Shown here: positions 57,972 through 64,000 of the stretch, piece after piece
Position numbering within the stretch: position 1 is the stretch's first letter
Layout of the letters: every line of letters begins with the position of its first letter
Assembly (NCBI GenBank): GCA_038526915.1
Contig: JBCBGF010000001.1
Location: forward strand, 248,001-312,000
Direction of reading: 5' to 3'
DNA from: JBCBGF01 sp038526915
GTDB taxonomy: Bacteria; Pseudomonadota; Alphaproteobacteria; Rhodobacterales; Rhodobacteraceae
Length of the DNA stretch: 64,000 nt
Notes under the pieces: model-generated
What the model was told of the DNA's origin: nothing
What the model saw: the letters and a program-made list of their open reading frames with translations, nothing else
Databases searched by the model: none
Program-made: the position numbers and the translations under genes

Positions 57972-58242
57972 TGTCTTTCCTTTGGTCGAGGCCGGAGGCG
58001 TCGAAGACCGACATCACGTTCAATAACTCCCACCCGTTCTGGCGAAGGCGGTCTGCCACGTTGCTTTGGATCTGACCGGGCCGGTCGCAAATCGCCTGCG
58101 GAAGCTCGACGACGCCATAGTGCAGGCGCAAAGGCCCATCCTGTTTCGCCTTGTAATCGGCATAGCAGGCGGCTTCGGCCCCCGTGGCAAGGGCGATGCA
58201 CGCCGCGGCAATGAGGCCTGTATGTGTGGGGCGTCTTGTCAT
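57943..58242 (-). CDS. Small exported protein, unknown function
   Basis: Encodes 99 residues starting MTRRPTHTGLIAAAC; the longer open frame is not supported. A signal peptide ends near AEA|ACYADYK (about residue 24), leaving a 75-residue periplasmic protein with two cysteines (in ACYAD and AICDRPG) that could form a disulfide. It ends SAAEFFLRF. It lies immediately upstream of, and overlaps, the membrane winged-helix gene, so it may be a ligand or partner of that protein's periplasmic loop. I do not recognise the family. Confidence 0.5.
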   Translation of the reverse strand: MTRRPTHTGLIAAACIALATGAEAACYADYKAKQDGPLRLHYGVVELPQAICDRPGQIQSNVADRLRQNGWELLNVMSVFDASGLDQRKDSAAEFFLRF

Positions 58243-58417
58243 GGCTGCAACCATGATCCAGCGAGCAGCGATATTCAATAACTCCCCGCACCACCCCACA
58301 GCTATCGCATAGCGCGGCACCGATATTGGGTAGCCCGTTCGGGGATGCCAGCCTTCTCTCATCAACGGCCCGGACACTGCTCCGCTTGGGGGCCGGATCA
58401 GGAAAGGAAGGACTGCC

Positions 58418-58903
58418 ATGACCATCAGAATGCTTATGCTTGCCCTCGCAATCGCCCTCGGGCTTGCCATGCCCCGCCCCGCGCAGGCCGAAGGGGGCGA
58501 AGCGATTGTCGGCGTCATCGCCGGGATCGCCGCGCTGGCGATCATCGCGAAGGCGATTGAAGACAACAAAGAGGAAGAGGAAGCCCGCGCCCGGGCCCAG
58601 CGCGCTACCCGGTTCCACAACAACCCAAACGCCACGCGCCTCCATCGCCATGGCCACCAAAGCCGCATCTATCGCAGCGACCGCGTCCTGCCCGACCAGT
58701 GCTTTCGCACGATCGAGACGCGCGACGGCATCCGACGGGTGTTCGGCCAGCGCTGCCTGCAGCGGAACGGCGTGAACACCGCCCGCCTGCCCAGCACCTG
58801 CGCCTTCCACGTCCGCACCAATCGTGGGGTCCGCACGGTCTATGCCGGGCGGTGCCTGCGCCAGAATGGGTGGGTCCGGCATTCAGTGGCGGCAAACAGA
58901 TAA
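58418..58903 (+). CDS. Exported protein with two cysteine-pair repeats, unknown function
   Basis: Encodes 161 residues with AAGGA upstream of ATG 58418. A signal peptide ends near AQA|EGG (about 24), followed by a short hydrophobic helix, a charged coiled segment (KAIEDNKEEEEARARAQRA), and two tandem repeats of about 29 residues. Each repeat has LPxxC, 17 residues, then RCL..NG (LPDQCFRTIETR...GQRCLQRNGV and LPSTCAFHVRTN...AGRCLRQNGW). The paired cysteines suggest two small disulfide-bonded units. The gene precedes rnhB by about 90 bases. No known function. Confidence 0.6.
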   Translation: MTIRMLMLALAIALGLAMPRPAQAEGGEAIVGVIAGIAALAIIAKAIEDNKEEEEARARAQRATRFHNNPNATRLHRHGHQSRIYRSDRVLPDQCFRTIETRDGIRRVFGQRCLQRNGVNTARLPSTCAFHVRTNRGVRTVYAGRCLRQNGWVRHSVAANR

Positions 58904-58990
58904 CAGGCCAAGACCCGAGCAGCGGGGCCGGGGGGCAACCTTCGGCCCTATTCGCTTGCAGAGCGTTGCCCGGGGCGGTTTGGTGCGGGT

Positions 58991-59620
58991 ATGGGACCGG
59001 ATGACAGTTTCGAGGTGGCGCTGCATGCGCAAGGCCATGCCCGCGTGGCCGGTGTGGATGAAGCGGGGCGCGGGCCCCTGGCCGGTCCGGTGGTGGCAGG
59101 CGCCGTCGTTCTGGAACCCGGCGTGCAGATCCCGGGACTGAACGATTCAAAGAAGCTAACCGCGAAGGCGCGCGAGGCGCTGTTCCCTGTGATCGAGGAG
59201 ACATGTGACGTTGGCGTAGGCATTGCGACAGTGGCCGAGATCGACGAGATCAACATCCTCCGCGCCTCTCACCTTGCCATGCTCCGCGCCCTGGACGCCT
59301 TGCCCCTCGCAGCAGACTACGCCCTCATCGACGGCAACCTGATCCCGCGCGATGCGCCCCTGCCCTGCGAGCCCGTGGTGAAGGGCGATGCACGCTCGCT
59401 CTCAATCGCTGCCGCCTCCATCATCGCCAAATGCACCCGCGACAAAATCATGGTGGATTTGGCGCAACAGTACCCCGGCTACGGCTGGGAAAAGAACGCA
59501 GGCTATCCCACCAAGGCGCATATCGAGGCCCTCGAACGCCTCGGCGTCACCCCACATCATAGGCGTTCCTTCGCCCCGGTACACAAGATCTTGTGTCACG
59601 CGAAATCTGTAAGCTCTTGA
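58991..59620 (+). CDS. rnhB: Ribonuclease HII
   Basis: Encodes RNase HII (209 residues), which cuts the RNA strand of RNA-DNA hybrids and initiates removal of misincorporated ribonucleotides. The catalytic acidic pair D23-E24 lies in VAGVDEAGRGPLAGPV. Downstream, YALIDGNLIP and GDARSLSIAAASIIAKCTRDKIM contain the remaining conserved residues, and the C-terminus has YPTKAHIEALERLGVTPHHRRSFAPV. A perfect 16-base palindrome lies near the 3' end (59581-59596). The first ccrM GANTC site overlaps the stop codon. Confidence 0.96.
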   Translation: MGPDDSFEVALHAQGHARVAGVDEAGRGPLAGPVVAGAVVLEPGVQIPGLNDSKKLTAKAREALFPVIEETCDVGVGIATVAEIDEINILRASHLAMLRALDALPLAADYALIDGNLIPRDAPLPCEPVVKGDARSLSIAAASIIAKCTRDKIMVDLAQQYPGYGWEKNAGYPTKAHIEALERLGVTPHHRRSFAPVHKILCHAKSVSS

Positions 59621-59657
59621 TTCAAAAAAGAATTTGACGGCGAATCACCTTTGACTC
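59619..59657 (+). promoter_or_regulatory. Cluster of three GANTC sites upstream of ccrM
   Basis: GATTC at 59619-59623, GAATC at 59642-59646 and GACTC at 59653-59657 lie within 39 bases, 55-93 bases upstream of the ccrM start. Three sites so close together are far denser than chance. In Caulobacter, methylation of GANTC sites in the ccrM promoter/leader turns the gene off again, so self-regulation by CcrM is likely here. Confidence 0.6.
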
Positions 59658-59711
59658 ATCTTGGGTCCAACAAACGGCGTGCCGGGACAGGCACGGGGAC
59701 CGAGGCAGAAC

Positions 59712-60809
59712 ATGAAAACCAAAACCGCGAAGGGCGCATCCGCGCTGCCGCTCAATCAGGTCGTGGCCGGCGACTGCATCGAGGTGATGAACAGCCTGCC
59801 CGAGGGCTCCATCGACCTCATCTTCGCCGACCCGCCCTATAACCTGCAGCTCAAGGGTCAGCTTCACCGCCCCGACAACAGCCGCGTGGATGCGGTGGAC
59901 GATGCCTGGGATCAGTTCGCGTCCTTCAAGGCCTATGACCGCTTTACCGAAGACTGGCTCGCCGCCGCCCGCCGCCTGTTAAAGCCGAACGGTGCGATCT
60001 GGGTGATCGGGTCCTACCACAACATCTTCCGCGTCGGCGCGGCGATGCAGAACGCGGGCTTCTGGATCCTGAATGACGTGGTCTGGCGCAAGTCGAACCC
60101 GATGCCCAACTTCCGCGGCAAGCGTTTGACCAATGCGCATGAGACGCTGATCTGGGCGTCTAAGGCCGAGGGAGCGAAATATACTTTCAACTACGAGGCG
60201 CTGAAGGCGCTGAACGAAGGGGTGCAGATGCGCAGCGACTGGGTGCTGCCGATCTGCACAGGCCACGAGCGGCTGAAGGATGCCAACGGCGAAAAGGCCC
60301 ACCCGACGCAAAAGCCTGAGAGTTTGCTGCACCGCGTGATCCTGGGCACGACGAACCCGGGCGACGTGGTGCTCGACCCGTTCTTCGGCACCGGCACGAC
60401 GGGCGCGGTGGCGCGGATGCTGGGCCGTGATTTCATCGGGATCGAGCGGGAAGAGGCCTATCGCACCGTCGCGGAAAAGCGTCTCAAATCCGTGCGAAAG
60501 CTGGACAATGAGGCCCTGGAGGTCACCCAATCAAAACGCGCCGAGCCCCGCGTGCCCTTCGGCCAGTTGGTCGAGCGCGGCATGCTGCGCCCCGGTGAGA
60601 TCCTGACAAGCCCCCGCGGCAAGACCGCCAAGGTCCGCGCCGATGGCACGTTGATTGCCGACGATGTGAAGGGCTCGATCCACCAGGTCGGCGCCGCATT
60701 GGAACACGCCCCCTCGTGTAACGGCTGGACCTACTGGCACTTCAAACGCGAAGGCCAGGAGATCCCCATAGACATCCTGCGCCAACAGATCCGCGCCGAG
60801 ATGCGTTGA
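59712..60809 (+). CDS. ccrM: Cell-cycle DNA adenine methyltransferase CcrM (GANTC)
   Basis: Encodes the orphan N6-adenine methyltransferase that methylates GANTC and links gene expression to replication in alphaproteobacteria. ATG 59712 has GAGG upstream and gives 365 residues. It is a beta-class enzyme: DPPY at 40-43 precedes the SAM-binding FGTG at 225-228. KSNPMPNFRGKRLTNAHETLIWA and WVLPICTGHERLK are family-specific. The C-terminal extension (about 270-365, ending GWTYWHFKREGQEIPIDILRQQIRAEMR) is characteristic of CcrM and needed for DNA binding. No restriction enzyme gene is adjacent. Confidence 0.97.
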   Translation: MKTKTAKGASALPLNQVVAGDCIEVMNSLPEGSIDLIFADPPYNLQLKGQLHRPDNSRVDAVDDAWDQFASFKAYDRFTEDWLAAARRLLKPNGAIWVIGSYHNIFRVGAAMQNAGFWILNDVVWRKSNPMPNFRGKRLTNAHETLIWASKAEGAKYTFNYEALKALNEGVQMRSDWVLPICTGHERLKDANGEKAHPTQKPESLLHRVILGTTNPGDVVLDPFFGTGTTGAVARMLGRDFIGIEREEAYRTVAEKRLKSVRKLDNEALEVTQSKRAEPRVPFGQLVERGMLRPGEILTSPRGKTAKVRADGTLIADDVKGSIHQVGAALEHAPSCNGWTYWHFKREGQEIPIDILRQQIRAEMR

Positions 60810-60847
60810 ATACCGCCCGTGCCTGTGGCCCATCCACGGCACGACGA

Positions 60848-60880
60848 CTTGCCCCGCCGGTGTGAGCTGGCGGGGCTTTT
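60848..60880 (+). terminator. Rho-independent terminator after ccrM
   Basis: An 8-bp perfect stem (GCCCCGCC with GGCGGGGC) with a 10-base loop is followed by seven T residues, 39 bases past the ccrM stop codon. Textbook form. Confidence 0.93.
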
Positions 60881-60973
60881 TTTGGCAAGACATCAGAGCG
60901 TCTAATCGGTCATAACGAAATGTCTTTCCTAGGTTAGGCATGTTTCCCATTCATGCGATTTACCTAGTGGGGC

Positions 60974-61294
60974 CTAGAATAGATTCTTAGGAGCCCAGTC
61001 TTTGACGTTTTCCGGGATAGGCAAGCTAAGGTTCTCATCTTCTAGCCAAGTCACAGTCATAGCTTTGGCATCCCGCGCATGGAGTAACTCGACGTGCGCT
61101 TTCTGCATTGCCATGAGCAGCGCTTGCACTTGATCGACGCCAAACGCCCTCTTTGTCACCGGCGCGCTAGGCCAGTCGATTTCATACTGGCATGAGTAGT
61201 CAATGCCGTCTCTCTCGGGTTTATGAAAGCGACACTCAACAGCTTGACCGCCGATTTCAAACGTTCTTGACGCGAAGATTTCGGGCAAATTCAC
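60974..61294 (-). CDS. Hypothetical protein, low-GC small gene
   Basis: Encodes 106 residues from a GTG start at 61294 (MNLPEIFASRTFEIGGQAVECRF). Predicted mixed alpha/beta, soluble, with no signal peptide; CRFHKPERDGIDYSCQYEIDWP and VDQVQALLMAMQKAHVELLHA are the most structured parts. The coding strand is clearly lower in GC than its neighbours and uses codons rare around it, so recent acquisition is plausible. I recognise the general style of small immunity-like or DUF proteins but cannot name a family. It lies alone between the ccrM terminator and gpmI. Confidence 0.55.
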   Translation of the reverse strand: MNLPEIFASRTFEIGGQAVECRFHKPERDGIDYSCQYEIDWPSAPVTKRAFGVDQVQALLMAMQKAHVELLHARDAKAMTVTWLEDENLSLPIPENVKDWAPKNLF

Positions 61295-61435
61295 CTCTGA
61301 ACTCGGTGTGGACTGTTAGAAGCATAGCATTTAGCGCACGCGGGACTGCAATAGTGATCTAGGTAACCCTCACATCCACTTCCGCTCCCCCACCCAGCCC
61401 GCTAAAACGCCCCAAAACCACCCGGAGCAGCGCGC

Positions 61436-62956
61436 ATGACCCCTCTGAGACCCGTCGTTCTCTGCATCCTCGACGGCTGGGGCGACCGGCCCGAGCGGGA
61501 GAATAACGCCCCCGCGCTCGCCCATACCCCCACGTTTGACCACCTGCGCGCGACCTGCCCCAATGCGCAGCTCACAACCCACGGCCCCGCGGTCGGGCTG
61601 CCCACCGGGCAGATGGGGAATTCCGAGGTGGGGCATACCAATATCGGCGCAGGGCGCGTGGTGGCGATGGATCTGGGACAGATCGACCTGGCCATCGAGG
61701 ATGGCAGCTTTGCCGAACAACCCGCGCTGCAGGACTTCATCGCCCGGATGCAGGAGAGCGGCGGCACCGCGCATCTGATCGGGCTCGCCTCGCCCGGGGG
61801 GGTGCATGCGCATCAGACCCATATCGCCGAGGCCGCGCGGGTCGTAGCGGGCGCGGGCGTGCCGGTGGCGATCCATGCGCTCACCGATGGGCGCGATGTG
61901 GCCCCCCGGTCGGCGCGGGAGCAATTGGCGGAGTTGGAAGCGGCGCTGCCCGAGGGGGCAAAGATCTCCACGGTGATCGGGCGTTACTACGCCATGGACC
62001 GTGACAACCGGTGGGAGCGGGTGATGGCCGCCTATGCCGCGATCCAGCGGGGCGAAGGCGAAAGCGCGGATAGTGCTGAGGCGGCGGTGACGGCCTCCTA
62101 TGCCGCCGATGTGTCGGACGAGTTCATCACACCCACCGTGATCAGGGACTATTCCGGCGTGAAAGACGGCGACGGCCTGTTCTTCCTGAACTTCCGCGCC
62201 GACCGCGCGCGGGAGATCCTGTTGGCTCTTGCCGACCCCGGTTTCGACAAAGCCGACCGCGATCCGCTGACCCAATGGGCCGCCACCCTCGGCATGGTCG
62301 AGTACTCCGACCACCACAACAGCTTCATGGAAACGGTCTTCCCCAAGCGCGATATCGTCAACACGCTCGGCGCCTGGGTCGCCAAACAGGGCCTGCGGCA
62401 GTTCCGGCTGGCCGAGACCGAGAAATACCCACATGTCACCTTCTTCCTCAACGGCGGCAAGGAAGACCCCGAACCAGGCGAAGACCGCTTCATGCCGCCC
62501 TCGCCCAAGGTCGCGACCTATGACCTGCAGCCCGAGATGTCGGCGGCGGAGGTGACCGCGAAGTTCGTCGAAGCCATCGAGGCGGGATACGACCTGATCG
62601 TCACCAACTTCGCCAACCCCGATATGGTAGGGCACACCGGCGATCTGGCCGCTGCGATCGCCGCGTGCGAGGCGGTGGATCAGGGGCTAGGCCAGGTGGT
62701 CGCCGCGCTGGAGAAGGCAGGCGGCGCGATGATCGTGACCGCCGACCATGGCAACTGCGAAACCATGGTGGATCCTGACACCGGCAGGCCGCATACCGCG
62801 CACACGACGAACCCGGTGCCCGTGATCCTCTATGGCGGGCCGGATGGTGCAGCCCTGCGCGATGGCAAGCTGGCCGATCTCGCACCGACGCTCCTGCACC
62901 TGATGGGCCTCGACAAGCCGCCCGAGATGACCGGGGAAAGCCTGATCACCGCATGA
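61436..62956 (+). CDS. gpmI: 2,3-bisphosphoglycerate-independent phosphoglycerate mutase
   Basis: Encodes the manganese-dependent glycolytic/gluconeogenic enzyme that interconverts 3- and 2-phosphoglycerate (506 residues). Alkaline-phosphatase superfamily metal site D13 is in LCILDGWGDR, and the phosphoserine nucleophile S63 lies in QMGNSEVGHTNIGAGR. Later blocks include IHALTDGRDVAP, IGRYYAMDRDNRWER, NFANPDMVGHTGD and VTADHGNCE, all with the expected metal-binding His and Asp residues. Its stop codon overlaps the next gene's ATG (ATGA). Confidence 0.97.
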   Translation: MTPLRPVVLCILDGWGDRPERENNAPALAHTPTFDHLRATCPNAQLTTHGPAVGLPTGQMGNSEVGHTNIGAGRVVAMDLGQIDLAIEDGSFAEQPALQDFIARMQESGGTAHLIGLASPGGVHAHQTHIAEAARVVAGAGVPVAIHALTDGRDVAPRSAREQLAELEAALPEGAKISTVIGRYYAMDRDNRWERVMAAYAAIQRGEGESADSAEAAVTASYAADVSDEFITPTVIRDYSGVKDGDGLFFLNFRADRAREILLALADPGFDKADRDPLTQWAATLGMVEYSDHHNSFMETVFPKRDIVNTLGAWVAKQGLRQFRLAETEKYPHVTFFLNGGKEDPEPGEDRFMPPSPKVATYDLQPEMSAAEVTAKFVEAIEAGYDLIVTNFANPDMVGHTGDLAAAIAACEAVDQGLGQVVAALEKAGGAMIVTADHGNCETMVDPDTGRPHTAHTTNPVPVILYGGPDGAALRDGKLADLAPTLLHLMGLDKPPEMTGESLITA

Positions 62957-64000
62957 TCCGCGCCGCTGCCCTTGCCCTGTCCCTTACGCTGGCCGCGCCC
63001 GCTGCAGCTTCCGATGCCGTGACCGCCGCAGAACAGGCGGCCGCAGCGCTTGCCGATGCCGCCGGTCTTCTGTCGCTGTCGGACGGCGCGGGGGATCGCG
63101 TGACAGCGCTCACCACCACGATCCGCGCGTATGAGGATGGGCTAGCCGCCATGCGCCAGGGGATGCGTCAGGTGTCCCTGCGCGAACGCAACCTTCGCAG
63201 CGATCTCGATACGCAATCCGAGGCTCTGTCGCGCCTTCTCGGCGTGATCCAGACGATGCAAACCGCGCCTGAGACGCGCACGCTGCTGCACCCCCAAGGC
63301 CCCGTGGCCTCCGCCCAGTCCGCGATGATCGTGGCCAGCGTCACGCCCGCGATCAGCGACAGGGTCCGCGATCTGCGCGCGCAACTGGAAGAGCTGCAGC
63401 GCCTGCAGACCCTGCAAGACGACGCCCTTCTCACCCTTCAGGCCGGGCTCGATGGGGCGCAGGCCGCCCGCGCCGCACTGAGCCAGGCAATCTCGGACCG
63501 CACCGATATGCCCGAACCGTCGGCCACCGAGGCCGCTACGCTGGAGGCCCTCATCTCCAGCGCCGAAACCCTGCAGGATTTCGCAGGCGTCTTTGCCAGC
63601 GCCAATCTGACCCAGGCCCAGCGCGTCGCGTCCGATTTCGCCACGGCCAAGGGCACGCTGCCAATGCCAACCCCCGGCACCATTATCGCCGGCTACAATG
63701 CCCCCGACGCCGCAGGTTTGCGTCGCCCCGGCATTCTGATTGCGACAGAGCCGCGCGCCCTGGTCACTGCACCCTGGTCGGCCACGATCCGCTATGTCGG
63801 CCCGCTGTTGGACTATGGCCAAGTCGTGATCCTGGAACCCGAGGCGGGGTTTTTGCTGATCCTGTCGGGCCTTAGGGAGGCTTACGGGGCAGTCGGCATG
63901 GTGGTTGAACAAGGTGCGCCCCTGGGCCTGATGGGGGGCGATGCCCCCAGTGCACAACAGATTTTGATCGACACTTCAGAAGGGGCCGGTCAAGATCGGC
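62953..64000 (+). CDS. Murein hydrolase activator, EnvC-like (partial, runs off right edge)
   Basis: Encodes the first about 349 residues. A signal peptide ends near AAA|SDA (about 20). Long coiled coils follow (about 25-220, for example AAEQAAAALADAAGLLS and DRVRDLRAQLEELQRLQTLQD), then a LytM/M23-like beta domain (from about 245: IIAGYNAPDAAGLRRPGILIATEPRALVTAPWSATIRYVGPLLDYGQVVIL). The usual metal-binding histidines of M23 peptidases are replaced (EPEAGFLLILSGL where HG..Y..LYAHL is expected), so it is probably a non-catalytic activator of amidases in cell division. It is coupled to gpmI by a four-base overlap; a C-terminal protease gene often follows in this clade. Confidence 0.82.
   Translation, partial: MIRAAALALSLTLAAPAAASDAVTAAEQAAAALADAAGLLSLSDGAGDRVTALTTTIRAYEDGLAAMRQGMRQVSLRERNLRSDLDTQSEALSRLLGVIQTMQTAPETRTLLHPQGPVASAQSAMIVASVTPAISDRVRDLRAQLEELQRLQTLQDDALLTLQAGLDGAQAARAALSQAISDRTDMPEPSATEAATLEALISSAETLQDFAGVFASANLTQAQRVASDFATAKGTLPMPTPGTIIAGYNAPDAAGLRRPGILIATEPRALVTAPWSATIRYVGPLLDYGQVVILEPEAGFLLILSGLREAYGAVGMVVEQGAPLGLMGGDAPSAQQILIDTSEGAGQDR

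Noticed and set aside
57854..58882. 342-residue minus-strand open frame
   Set aside because: Spans three real genes on both strands in a different frame and has no coherent domain.
1..64000. CRISPR array, tRNA or rRNA genes
   Set aside because: No regularly spaced repeats, cloverleaf-like segments ending in CCA or rRNA-like stretches were noticed.

Overview
The window looks like a chromosomal segment of a GC-rich alphaproteobacterium of the Rhodobacterales/Roseobacter type. The basis is dnaA next to rpsT, a CcrM-type methyltransferase, the alphaproteobacterial flagellar regulators flaF and flbT beside the flagellin gene, and the overall gene families. No tRNA, rRNA or CRISPR array was seen. 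The assignment rests on gene content and family knowledge, not on a database search.

Layout. 1-5755 is housekeeping: dnaA (cut by the left edge), rpsT, an enoyl-CoA hydratase gene, mutM, and a ubiE-ubiB pair. 5756-6905 is a gap with no supportable gene. 6906-39289 is a large flagellar cluster in alternating blocks: flgD-fliK (-); a rod-binding flgJ-like gene, a FlgN-like gene, flagellin, flaF, flbT and a DUF1217-type gene (+); fliI (-); flgB-flgC-fliE-fliQ-flgF-flgG-flgA-flgH-fliL-like (+); a decayed IS5-like transposase relic; then, on the minus strand, fliL, a membrane/coiled-coil gene, motE, motA, a 767-aa periplasmic repeat protein, a lytic transglycosylase, flhA, fliR, flhB and a FliJ-like gene; then fliF-fliH-fliN-fliP (+); then flgE-flgK-flgL-flgI and motB (-). 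fliG, fliM and chemotaxis genes are not in the window.

39406-57270 is a polysaccharide region. Part one holds an outer-membrane beta-barrel protein, a Wza-like export lipoprotein/periplasmic protein, a PrsT-like TPR lipoprotein and an initiating sugar phosphotransferase (all -). They diverge from an ExeA-like ATPase, a Wzz/GumC-type chain-length protein and a CapB/CpsD-type tyrosine kinase (+). Part two is a tight minus-strand run of three glycosyltransferases, a degenerate SGNH-like protein, a LamG-like protein and an RTX-tailed sulfatase, with one more glycosyltransferase diverging from it. 57267-58903 holds small exported proteins and a membrane protein with a C-terminal winged helix. 58991-64000 returns to housekeeping: rnhB, ccrM, a small low-GC gene, gpmI and an EnvC-like murein hydrolase activator cut by the right edge.

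A cell-cycle theme runs through the window. ccrM has three GANTC sites within 39 bp upstream of its start. dnaA has a GANTC site next to its start codon. CtrA-like TTAA-N7-TTAA boxes lie in the fliF/fliL intergenic region, upstream of flgE, and (perfect match) between the two divergent polysaccharide export operons. This suggests that CtrA and CcrM coordinate replication, flagellum building and envelope polysaccharide export. That is inference from motifs. The least familiar material is the membrane-bound winged-helix protein, the RTX-sulfatase/LamG/SGNH gene trio, and the 767-aa protein downstream of motA.
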